Shown here: piece by piece, positions 11,329-21,319 of the stretch
Numbering within the stretch: position 1 is the first letter of the stretch
Layout of the letters: every line of letters starts with the position of its first letter
Source of the DNA: Lepraria neglecta
Lineage: Eukaryota > Ascomycota > Lecanoromycetes > Lecanorales > Stereocaulaceae
Assembly: GCA_033220425.1 (NCBI GenBank)
Contig: CM065647.1
Span: forward strand, 1,798,001 to 1,862,000
Direction: 5' to 3'
Length of the DNA stretch: 64,000 nt
Translations under genes and position numbers: made by a program
The notes under the pieces: generated by a model
Seen by the model: the letters and a program-made list of their open reading frames with translations, nothing else
What the model was told of the DNA's origin: nothing
The model's database searches: none

Positions 11329-12295
11329 TCAAGGACTAAACCTAAAGCCCCCATTGGCACAAATCACACTGCCCGTACACCATCCACTATCCTCACCACA
11401 AAGCATTGCCACCACGCCTGCAATCTCGTGATCATATCCCGGTCTGCCTCCCGCCATTTCGTCATCTTTGACGAACTGCTCGTCGTCTATGCCTGGGCGT
11501 ACTTTCTGCAGCGGCGCACTCTGCATGAATGGCTTCATTTGCTTTTGGAACTCTGGGCTCGTGGCGCCATACATGTCCGTCGCCACGGGTCCGGGGTTGA
11601 CTGCATTTACTGTTGCGCGTTCACTTAACTCTCGGGCCCAAGTGCGCGTCATGGCTTCTAAGGCGGCTTTGGTCCCACCGTAGATCGTTTGGCCGTGGAA
11701 GCCTAGGCTTGAGGATACGGAAGAGAGATTCACGATGCGGCCGGAGCGGTCGGTGGGGAGGTATGGTAATGCAGCTTGCAGGAGGAGTATGGGGCCAAGC
11801 ACATTAATAGTATACTGGCGATGGAATTCTTCGGCTTTGACTTCTTCAACAGGCATGTTCAACGAAACGGCCGCGTTGTTGACAATAATGTCGATTTGGA
11901 ACTTCCCGCTCCGAGGGTGGGCAAAGTGGTTCTTTGCGCTTGAGATTAGATGGGCGGGGCCGTTGGCGTTGCCCATGTCTGCTTGGACGGCTAGGACGCT
12001 GATTCCATGAGAGGATTCGAGGCTAGAGGCTAGTTTGGCGGTGGGTTCGGAGGAGGAGTCGGAGGTGTAGCCGAGGGCGAGAGAGGCGCCTTTTGAGGCG
12101 AGGTTGCGGGCGACTGCTGCCCCGATTCCTGGGGTAAGCGGTCAGTATTTTTTGATAGCGTTGAGGGGTATTGCGTGGTAGCAGACCTCGAGAGCCTCCT
12201 GTGACGATTGCTAGCTTTCCTTCTAATGGCCGCGCAGCTGCGGCTGCTTTCAGATTTGTGGACGAAGCACGCTGGTAGCCTGGACGAAATGACAT
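11329..12295 (-). CDS. short-chain dehydrogenase/reductase (SDR)
   Basis: This is a protein of 302 residues in two exons, 12295-12187 and 12128-11329 (intron of 58 nt with a GTCTGC donor). It has the classical SDR hallmarks: the cofactor-binding TGGSRGIG, whose last codons span the intron; VNNAA; NLSSVSSSLG with the active-site serine; the catalytic pair in IYGGTKAALE (YxxxK); and NPGPVATDMY. The N-terminal 25 residues before the Rossmann fold are Ala-rich and may be a small leader. A C-terminal TGSVICANGGF is typical of 3-oxoacyl-reductase-like SDRs. The substrate cannot be read from sequence. No clustered biosynthetic genes surround it. Confidence 0.88.
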
Positions 12296-13102
12296 GGTGG
12301 AAGGAAGCTTGTGTGAGAAGGTCGTTCGACGGTGTCGCTTGCAGCTGATATGGGTATGCTGAAATAATCGATAGTTTGATATACCCCGGAGACGTAAGTG
12401 TACCCCTCACTAAATCCATCGCGGGACTCTGCTTCAGCCTGGACCCACTAGGCCCGAGCTCGGAGGCTCCCAAAGTAAAAGTAGGCCCCTTTGGGGAAAC
12501 TCTCGGCGAGCGGCTCAATAATCTGCGGGTAAAATTATACCCTTGGATACACTAAACAACTGCTTGACGGTGGCAGCTCAGTAGTGAAATGGTGATGGGA
12601 ATTATTGTGCATCAAGAGCACTAGACGCAGCTGACAGAATAAAAGCATCTTTCACTTGGTTCACGCAGCGGTTAGAGAGCATATACTCTGCTGGGAAGCG
12701 AATTCAACTCAATAGACAAATGGGAAAGGTAGCCTTTCCTGATAGAAAAACAAAGACGAGACTGTTAAGACTGCAATAACTTCGAGAAAATTCCAATACT
12801 GTCCAATCACCAACGGTAGAGTATACATCTCGCCGCAAAATTTTCGAACCAAAGCAAAAAGCGTATAAATCTCTGCTGCTGGGGAATCTTCAACAGGACT
12901 AATCAAGTTCTGATCAAGGCATCATGAGAGCATGGTTCTCGACTGTTTCAGCGGAAGGAACCCCTTTCATGAGCTCGCATGTTGGCTGTCCTTTCTTCAT
13001 AATACCAGTTCACCATGGTCCATGGTCGGCAATGCGGCTGATGGCTACTTACGTACATCGAGTGTGTTGGTCTCGTAGTATCCAATCATTTCTGAATCGC
13101 TT
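12296..13102. other. intergenic upstream of the SDR gene
   Basis: About 800 bp between the SDR start and the DRE2 stop, both genes on the minus strand. It should hold the SDR promoter and the DRE2 3' untranslated region. I see no RNA gene or repeat. Confidence 0.5.
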
Positions 13103-14176
13103 TCAAAGCTGAACCTCATCATTCACTAGTCTGACCTCCTCGCCCGGTTTAAAAGCTGGGAGGCCAATATATGGACACCCGTCACATCGGAAAGCATCTC
13201 CAAGTGCACAATTGCCACAGCTTCCAACTTTGCCCTGCACTGTGAAGTCGACTTCGGCCAACTCATCTGATTTTAATTTCGCGAGGGCTTGATCGGCAGT
13301 GGAGCGTTTGGCTTTGTCCTCGGCCTCAAGCTTCTGGGCGAGGCCGCAGGTGCAATCTTTGCAGGCTCGACGACGTTTTCCGGTCTTGGGGCGGCATTCA
13401 GGTGCTAATTTGTAATTAGTTACAGAAGCTGAGAAAGGGAAAGAGATTTTTCAAGACGTACGTTGGACGACGGGTCTCTTTAAATCTTCCTCATCAAGAA
13501 GAGTATCCTCATCGATCAGCTCGTCATCGTCGTCGTCCATCTCTGGCTCGCCGAAATCATCATTGAAATCAACAAATCCTACACCTGCCGGCTGTGTTGA
13601 ATCTGGTGGACCATTCTTTCTCTTTCCATTGAGGTTTAGGGAGACAGCACCAGTACCTGCCGCACTAGTCATCGCAGCAGCACCTCCTTCGCTCTTCTTC
13701 TTCCCAAACCGTAGAGGTACCGATTGGGTTGCTTCATGATCTGGCTTCACCACATCACCTCCCTCCACTATTAATCCTGCAAATATGGCATCTCTCCGCT
13801 CATCCGCATCCTCTGTAGCAAACTTCCCATCCTGGCTTCGTATTTTCCCACCTGGTTTCAAAGACTTGACTATTCGTGATAGCAAATCTCCGCTAAGTAG
13901 CCTCTTTGACTCTGCTCTTGTGTTATTTGCGTCTGTGAGAATGAGGATGATGTCGTAGGTTGTTGATGGAAGAGATACGAGGGAGAGGGATAGTCGATCG
14001 AGCATTTGAATATCGGTGGCGTTCCGGTCGTGAGCTGCTAGTACATTGTCTAGCTTCTCCGGATGTGAGGGTAGTGATGGAGGAGACAAGAGGAGGGTTC
14101 TCGGATTCGATGCAGTGCCAGGAGTCTTTGCTGGGGCGAAGTCTGAAGTATTGTCCAACGCAATTGTGGGGGCCAT
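13103..14176 (-). CDS. DRE2: Dre2/anamorsin (CIAPIN1), cytosolic Fe-S assembly protein
   Basis: This is a protein of 338 residues in two exons: 14176-13462 and 13404-13103 (intron of 57 nt). The N-terminal half is the degenerate methyltransferase-like domain ([35 protein letters not shown]). A linker includes [12 protein letters not shown] and [20 protein letters not shown]. The C-terminal CIAPIN1 part carries both cluster-binding motifs: [17 protein letters not shown] (CX11CX2CXC) and, after [18 protein letters not shown], the twin CX2C motif [15 protein letters not shown]. Dre2 receives electrons from the diflavin reductase Tah18 and serves cytosolic and nuclear iron-sulfur assembly. The intron falls just before the first cysteine of motif one. 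The length fits the family. Confidence 0.95.
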
Positions 14177-14656
14177 AGTGGTTGATGAGCTGGAAGCCGG
14201 AGATGCTCCTCGCGGTTTGGATGATACCCAGGTGTGTCCGTATGAAGGCCGAGAGGTGATGACAAGTAGTGTAAATTTGAAGGGATGTTGATGGAAATTG
14301 AATTGCTCGCTGGCAACGTAAACGGAGAAGGTGAACTTACAAATCGGGTGTCATCCGCAGGTGAAGTTACGAGGGTTAGGGCTTTGTCCAAGATTGCAGC
14401 CTTATCTTAGCGCCAACCTTAACCAACCCCCAGATTTTGTGTGAACCCGCGCTCCCGCGTCAACACTTCACCTTCCTCACACACATCCACCCCAAACACC
14501 CACACCCACATCCACGCTTACCTACCGCACAGCAACTATCTTGATAGCTCTATCATCCCTCATACATATCATTGCCCCGATTCTTTACCTCTAAACCGCT
14601 CCATTGCCACCCCACGAATCCACACCTCATGCGTCAGGTAGCGCAACTCCACCAGA
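14177..14656. promoter_or_regulatory. divergent promoter region
   Basis: About 480 bp between the DRE2 start (minus) and the next gene (plus). The stretch 14440-14530 is C/A-rich on the plus strand (CACACCCACATCC-like), as is common before fungal start codons. Nothing else stands out. Confidence 0.5.
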
Positions 14657-16507
14657 ATGTTCGCCTCGGGCCTTGGCTCATCCAGTACAAAACCACCAAT
14701 GTACCACTACGCTTCCACTGCCTTTAGCAACTCCAGCAAAACCTTTCCTGCGGTAAGTGCACTTCTTGGGCTGTCACCTGTCACTCAGTCTATTGTCTGC
14801 TTCTTGACAGTCTTCCGTGTCCTTACTTCTGCTATTATGACTTGTTTCTCGGCCCAGTTTCGGGTCTGGGATAGCCGTTTGTTTGCAAATATCTAGTATC
14901 AAAGACTTTGTTTTTTAGCAACATTTCGGCTTTCAGCCGACCTTTTCATACCAAATCTCCTAGTTCCGAAACTTTCCTGAAGCCAGCATCATGCCTTCAG
15001 AGAACAATGCTGACTCGGAAATCTGCAGATGGTCAACCCAAAAGCCACTCTCCAACCCATCATCAACAAGCTCCGTCAAACCAAAGCAGATGACGAGCGT
15101 GCCGTCTACGAAGAGAACAAGCTCAGACGCGAGTATGAGAGGGCGAAAGCGAGGAAGGCGAGAAATCTTCAGGATAAAGCCGCTCGCCGCATGAACGACA
15201 CGAAGCCCGCTATACAGAACCATAAAGTCAAACTCCTAGAGGAGATGGAGAAGAACGTCAGGGCACAAATCGAGCATGAAACTATGTCAGATATTCGCGA
15301 AGCGGTCTACGATCAACAAGCGGAAATTGCGGACGATTACAAACGCGAGATCAAGGACCAAGCACGCGAACGGCTCATCCAAGAACTGGAACCAGTCGTC
15401 AAGTCAGAACTAGCAGCACAGTTCGAGAATGAGGTGAAGGAACAGCTCGTCGCAGAGCTTAAGTTGGAACTCAGATCAGAATTGGGACCTACACTTCGAG
15501 CGGAAATCGAGGCAGAGCTGAAGGAGGAACTCAAGGCAGAGCTGGAACCCACACTGCGAGCGGACCTCGAAGCAGAGATCCTTGCCCAACACGACTTCAA
15601 CAAGCCCGACGACCACCTTCCTACGCTCAGCACCCGCCAGAATAACACCACTCAAGCGAAAATCGAGGCACAGAACGGTTCTCAATATGGCAAGCCAGAT
15701 GTTTACCTTTCTACGCTCGAGACTCAACAAGAATATACCATCCAGCCGTCTATTGAATCAGAGAACTGTGCACAATACGACTCCAGCAAGCCCGGAAAGC
15801 GTCGTTTTTCTGAGGAAATGTCCGAATATGACAGTCCTTCGGTCAAGAAATTCAAACAATCACCCTCTGATGACCAGAACTTCGACTTCAGCGGATTACA
15901 GCATGGGCAAGTTCGTGGGCAACAGACCACCAATGAGCAGAATTTCGACTTCAGCGGAGTGCAGGATGGGAAGCTTCACGGAGCGCATGCCATCAATGAC
16001 GAGGATTTGGCGTTGCTTTCCGCATACAACGGGCAGCAGGCCGCGGAATATGCCACAAAGGACGAGGGTTTCGAGACCGGACTCACGCAGAATGGACAGC
16101 TTGATGGGCAATCTGACTCCGATGATGACGCTAATCCACTCGAGTACAACTCTCAGGAAGAAGCTGACACCGATGAGGACCCCAATTCGTCCATGTCTAG
16201 TGATGAGGAGGAGATTGATGAGGAGGATCTCAGTGGAGAGGAGGAGGACAGCCAGGAGGAGGAGGAAGAAATCGAGGAGCAGTACCATGCCGTCTCTCGA
16301 GTCCCACAGCATGCGAGTGCAGCGTCCGGAGTCATATCATGGACAAATACCCCAGCAGACGCACTGGTCATTAATGAATCGGATGAGGAGGACGTGAGGG
16401 TCGAGGAGGACGAGTCCACACTCGTTGGAGACGATGGTTTCGTTGCGATCAATAAGGGGAAGCTTATGGGAAATCGCCTCCCACAGGAGGACCTATTCTA
16501 CTATTGA
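14657..16507 (+). CDS. uncharacterised coiled-coil protein with acidic C-terminus
   Basis: I do not recognise this gene. The main frame, 15029-16507, gives 492 residues. The ATG at 15029 is preceded directly by CTGCAG with a CTGAC branch-like site, and an open exon 14657-14752 ends in a strong GTAAGT donor in matching phase. I therefore propose two exons (14657-14752 and 15029-16507; intron of 276 nt; 524 residues). If that is wrong, 15029 is the start. The protein has a long charged coiled coil (main-frame residues 15-190) rich in Glu/Lys/Arg, with repeated ELKLELRSELGP- and EIEAELKEELKAELEP-type units. A Gln/Asn-rich part follows, containing NFDFSG twice, then long acidic runs (DEEEIDEEDLSGEEEDSQEE). 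Such proteins are often nuclear or cytoskeletal, but no function can be assigned. Confidence 0.6.
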
Positions 16508-16517
16508 ACATTTATTA

Positions 16518-16735
16518 CAGCATTCAAGGCGGCAGCACGCGAAGATACCCACCCAATCAAGCATTCATTGTTTCGTTACATTCAGCATCCATTCGTTACA
16601 CCATAATTCTTGCAACGGCATTCCCAGGTGTTCGACGTTTCAATTTTCATCTTCGGACGGCAGCATTCAAGCGGAGATACCCAGACCAGCATTCGTGTTT
16701 CGTCACATTCAGCATCGATACCAAGCGTTGTTAGA
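16518..16735. repeat. two-copy direct repeat downstream of the coiled-coil gene
   Basis: A unit starting CAGCATTCAAG at 16518 recurs at 16661. Both copies continue with GATACCCA, then CATTC, TGTTTCGT and ACATTCAGCATC. The period is about 143 bp, and the second copy is shorter and diverged. It lies directly before the three hairpin units, in the likely 3' untranslated region. Confidence 0.6.
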
Positions 16736-16790
16736 GATAGACACAACTCCTCCCATTCGCACCACCGCCGTCTCCTTCTCCGGTTGTTTT

Positions 16791-17165
16791 CTTACTCGCG
16801 CCCCGTCTGCGAAGCTGGGACTTGGTCGCCGTCCTCAAGGGCAATGACCAAGGCTTTTGCGGATCAGAGGGGGTGCAGGTAAGACAGCACCATCCCCCCT
16901 CCCTTTCTCAATGCATTGTTAACTCGCGTCCCGTCTGTGATTGCTGGGACTTGGTCGCCGTCCTCAAGGGCACTGGTCAAGGCTTTTGCAAGATCAGAGG
17001 GGGCGCGAGTTAAATGTGTATTTGGGATTGGGGCTCAGGTGGGGGCCCACCGAACCAGATCGGTATCTTTTTTACCCCCGTCCCGTCTGTGATTGCTGGG
17101 ACTTGGTCGCCGTCCTGAAGGGCATTGATCAGGGCTTTTGCAAGATCAGAGGGGGCGGGGGGAGG
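16791..17165. repeat. three tandem copies of a ~94-nt hairpin unit (candidate structured RNA)
   Basis: The copies lie at 16791-16883, 16919-17013 and 17071-17165, separated by unrelated spacers of 35 and 57 nt. They share GTCTG, CTGGGACTTGGTCGCCGTCC, AAGGGCA, GGCTTTTGC and ATCAGAGGGGG. In each, the first and last 14 bases pair with 13, 14 and 13 base pairs (G-U allowed), though the bases differ between copies. The inner arm CTTGGTC pairs over all 7 positions with GACCAAG, GGTCAAG and GATCAGG. The strand of any transcript is unknown. They lie between two convergent genes. I do not recognise them as any known RNA family, tRNA, snoRNA or intron; the ends are not GT and AG. Confidence 0.65.
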
Positions 17166-17397
17166 GAGTATATCGTGAAGGGCTGGTGGGGGGAAATTGA
17201 CGGCAAAGGTTCGTTGCGCTTTGGCGGTGAGTTGTTTTCTGAAAAGGACACAGCTACGGCGGCCTTACGTTTCCTTCCTGTATCAGAATTTTCATGTATC
17301 ATCATAGAAGGGAATAGAAGAAAATCTTACAAAAACAACCATGTGCCAAATACTGATTGTGACATGCCATTGAATTCTATATGCTCTTGCACCTCTA

Positions 17398-18435
17398 TCA
17401 TTGCTTCTTCCTCCCAAATAGCCCTCTCCTCCTCTTTTCATGCCTTCCCATCTCAGCAGGCGACACTTCTCCACTCTCCTTCCATGCCATTCTCCTCCCA
17501 GTCTTCTTGCCGTGCGTCACATCCCTCCTCCTAGCACAGCAACAACACATTCCCATCTGAAAGAGCCACCCCGCAATAGCACATGCACTCGCCGTCCACA
17601 TGAACGCAAACATCTTCATCCCAATCTCCGGTACGATGTTCACCGTGTCCTCAGCGCTGTGCATGACCTTCTGGAAAATGATGAACATGACCGTAGCAAT
17701 GATGGTGGCCGCGGTTGTCGTGAGGGCTGTGAGGAAAGTGAAGATGGCGATTGGGAACATCGTCCAGCGGGCGAAGACCGAGAGCGGCGTGAGGAATATC
17801 GAGACGAAGCAGGTACAAGCGCCGGTGAGGAAGAGGGCGAACATAATGCGGGAAGCTAGGCGGACGAGTGAAAGAGCATCTATGACGTTCTGGGGCAAAG
17901 CAACTGGCAATCATGATTAGCTGCCATCCAAATAGATTACGAAGCAAAGGATCTTACTCGTAGCCCCAGCAAGCAACTCGCTGAGTATGATTGACACAGG
18001 ATCAAACCAATACATCGTTACCGGCTTGCTGCATTCCGTAATCTCATTCCCATAGCCCACGCAGTAGTTCCATAGCCCCACTTGATAGAAATCATGCAAT
18101 CCCAGTGTCCTAGCAATTGAGTTGATTAGACTTGCGTTCGGGACGGACAGCGGTATTATATGGCTCAGGTCTAGCTTCATGAAGTAGATACTTCCGAGAA
18201 CTGGTTTATTGCCTCTTGTGTTGCCGATCTCGACGAGGATCAAGAAGATCAGAGCGATGAAGAAGAGAGCTGATGTCAGGAGGGAGAGGATGAGACGGGT
18301 GCGGGTTGCGGCTTTGATTGTGGATTGAGATAGATGGCCATGATTGGGAGGGTTGGCATCTACGGAAGAAGAGGGAGAGGACTTATTCGCAGGTCGACGC
18401 TGGCGGCGGATGGATACAAATGTTGGGAGGGCCAT
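17398..18435 (-). CDS. SUR7/PalI-family membrane protein
   Basis: This is a protein of 327 residues in two exons: 18435-17958 and 17903-17398 (intron of 54 nt; the 5' part of each exon is phase-checked). It has four predicted membrane spans: about residues 50-72 (LILSLLTSALFFIALIFLIL), 180-200, 210-235 and 260-280. The large loop after the first span contains GLWNYCVGYGNEITEC, the claudin-like W-x-x-C...C pattern of the Sur7/PalI group. The C-terminus is basic and cytoplasmic (CCCCARRRDV, then KRRRGLFGRKKQ). Relatives mark eisosome/MCC plasma-membrane domains or take part in ambient pH signalling (PalI/Rim9). Which of the two applies is not decided by sequence. Confidence 0.8.
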
Positions 18436-19197
18436 CTTGGAGGAGAGACGGTTGAAGGATCTTGTGAAAGGGAAGAATCTTGGGAGGGTTAGAAACGAAT
18501 GTCAATTAAACAGAAAGAGAGAAAAGATATGGCAATTGGAGAGCAGATGAAGAATAAGGCTCAACAACGAGAAAACTGTCCCCCTGGGCTTATCATGCTG
18601 GGGAAATAAACCCTTCTTTAGCTCAATGCAAAAATAACTGACAAATGAGAGAAATCAGTGGCCAAGAATAAAGACTCTTCCCTCGCAGAGATATACTCTC
18701 TCGGCATCCATAGCGTGGCCGTTGTTTCCGTAATTCGCATGCGTGGGATGATTTGCTTTTGGGCGCAGCCTTCTCGGGAGAGCGTCATCATGCGTCTCCG
18801 GCATCTACCCTATCTGAGGCCCCTAAACTGCTTGTGAGATAGACATTGAAACTTCGTAAAAGCGGAGCCAATTTGCGATTGATTAGGACGCCTATTGCGC
18901 CACTAAAGACGCGTGTGATGGCATTTGGGAATCTGGTGCCGGGATCCATGAATCTTACTTTGTGAAAAGTGCAAAAGTCAAACGGATATGCTAACGCCCA
19001 GGCTCCGATACTTCGGAGAGACTGGCCACGATGAAAGGAAGTATTCTAGCTCTCTTCCTATGAATACCTTAATAATCATGCGTAGACGTTGAAAGCTTCT
19101 TGCAAAAGTTCACTTGCCTCAGCCAAGTACCAGGCTTCTTCGCCTACTTGTCATTGTTCTCTCTTCCTATCTCTTCTCACTTTCCAGTATATCTAAA
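18436..19197. promoter_or_regulatory. divergent promoter region
   Basis: About 760 bp between the starts of the SUR7-type gene and the PLC-like gene. A pyrimidine-rich stretch (19140-19195) precedes the plus-strand start. No repeat or RNA gene is seen. Confidence 0.5.
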
Positions 19198-20624
19198 ATG
19201 CCGACTGTCAAGATGCTCTTCTCTCTCCCTATTACTCTACTTCTCGCCATTGAGGCTCATGCTCAGACCCAGACCGCATCGGACATAATCCTTTCAGGAA
19301 CTCAGAGCACTGGCTCATTGACAAGTGACCTTGGGGTTCCTACCGGCTCCTATCTCTCATACTCCACCACCGTCAGCGTCAATGGCACCACCGCCCTCTT
19401 TGCAATCCTCACCGCAGTGGCCAACGCCTCGTCTTCAACCACCTCAAGAACCTCTACTAGCGTCAGCCTCCTACATGGCTCCGTCGGCGCCTCCTCGGTA
19501 TCTTCACTCAACGCAACAATGACAGGTAACCCAACAGCAAGCAGAACGACCTCAACGACCTCAACGTCAGCTGCACCCACAAATACGCAGGCATGCAACA
19601 ACTACCCCGAGTTCTGCGAGCGGAGCTACAGCAACATTACCAACGTTGGAGCACACAATAGTCCGTTCGTGGCCCGTAACAATGCAGCGTCCAATCAACA
19701 GCTAGGAGTCATCAATCAGCTAGACGATGGCATACGAATGGTCACGGGAGAGACAAATTATAATGCTACGACGAATACCGTCTCCTATTGTCATACCTCC
19801 TGCGATTTACTCAATGCTGGTACCGCGGAGGATTTCTTTACCAATGTCACCCGCTGGATCAAGACCCACCCTTACGACGTCGTCACCCTCCTCATCGTCA
19901 ACTCAGACTACATAAACGTGAACAATTACACAGCACCGATTGTCAACTCGGGCCTGGCTAATTACGCCTACGTCCCACCCCAAATCCCTATGAACATCTC
20001 ATCCTGGCCTACGCTATCCAACATGATCTTGACGGGAAAGCGGGCAGTCATCTTTATGGACTATAACGCCAATCAGACCGAAGTCCCATACATCCTGGAC
20101 GAGTTTAGCCAGATGTGGGAGACACCCTTTAGTCCCACAAACAGGAGCTTTCCATGTACGCAGGAACGGCCACCAGGACTCAGTCAGCAGGATGCAGAGG
20201 GGACGATGTATCTGGCAAACCATAATCTCAACACGGAGATCAGCCTTGCGGGGACAAGCTTACTGGTGCCCACTAGCGCCCTGATAAATGAGACGAATGC
20301 GTTGAACGGGACTGGGAGTTTGGGACTGATGGCTAATAGTTGCGCTGGCAAGTCGTTTGCTGTGTCCCGCCTAACCTAGTGAACTTACTAACTTACGTTC
20401 TAGCTGCATGGCCTCGTCCCCCGAATTTCCTGCTTGTGGATTATTACAATGATGGCTCATACCCCGGCTCGGTCTTCGAAGTTGCTGCCCAGCATAACAA
20501 CGTCACATATAACAGGCCTTGTTGCGGAGTCGTCCCGTCTGCTGCAGATGTGATACGGCCAAGCAGCTTATTAATCGCGATGACGGGTCTTTTAGGGGTT
20601 GCTTTGCTGGCAATTTGGGCGTGA
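19198..20624 (+). CDS. secreted PLC-like phosphodiesterase, probably GPI-anchored
   Basis: This is a protein of 456 residues in exons 19198-20347 and 20404-20624. The intron starts with GCAAGT, not GT, and ends TTCTAG (56 nt, GC-AG type). Splicing gives ...NSCA|AAWPRPPNFLLVDYYN, as expected for the family. An N-terminal signal peptide (residues 1-23) is followed by a Ser/Thr-rich linker to about 140. The PLC X-like catalytic domain follows, with NVGAHNSPF (first catalytic His), YCHTSC, HPYDVVTLLIVNSDY and KRAVIFMDY. There are many N-glycosylation sites. The last 20 residues (SSLLIAMTGLLGVALLAIWA) form a hydrophobic tail after a small-residue site, fitting a GPI signal. The start is the first ATG in frame (19198). 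The substrate is unknown. Confidence 0.85.
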
Positions 20625-21319
20625 CGATGTACATGGAAAGCATCTTCTGCATGGCGATTGGCGTTATTATCTGTGTATAGACATTTGCTACGTTCGTCTG
20701 TACATTTTTGCCAGAAATTCTGGGTCAAATTCCCCATCAATGTGTCTAAAGCTCCGGAAGACGAGTGCTCATACGAATGCTAGAAATTTTCTCAAACACT
20801 TTCAACATGGACAGCTGTACTCGTGTCTGAATGCTCATATACCAATCGAAAAAACATTTTCTACAGTAGCCGTCGTAGATAGGAGCAACAACCAGCGAAT
20901 TCTACTTAACCAGTGGTAATGATACGACCGCAAAAGCTCTACCCAAGGACTGTTAAGCTGCCATTTGCCTTGATATTGGGCATTTGGCCTGGTTTGCGTC
21001 CTCTTTCCATGGACCCGCGTACAGAAAAAGGTCAATCCTCCAGAAATCCAAGGACTGAATGTCACTTTTTCAGTAGATATTGCCCAAGGATATGCGCAGC
21101 GCAGTTTAGCTTATTCGCTTTTGAATAAAACCTTCTATTGGTGGTTATTGAAGCTATGTGTAATACGCAAACAGTTTCGACCCAGCAAGAATGCTACCAT
21201 CTATAATCCTGCCCGTAGAACTTCACCCAGCACTTGAGGAAAGGGCCATTAGACGAGCAGTAAAACACGATAGTAAACGCATGAAAACCTCGCTAGCAAC
21301 GGTATTCACCCCGATATCC
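20625..21319. other. intergenic, convergent 3' ends
   Basis: About 700 bp between two converging stops. No recognisable content apart from untranslated sequence. Confidence 0.55.

Noticed and set aside
11329-12295. SDR gene as part of a secondary-metabolite cluster
   Set aside because: Neighbours are a dynein light chain and Dre2; no core biosynthetic, transporter or regulator genes are nearby.
15337-16452. several minus- and plus-strand frames overlapping the coiled-coil gene
   Set aside because: They are shadows of a Glu/Lys- and acidic-rich coding sequence.
16822-17534. plus-strand frames through the hairpin units giving repeated RPVCDCWDLVAVLKG peptides
   Set aside because: The first copy is in a different frame and the changes preserve base pairing rather than codons, so coding is the weaker explanation.
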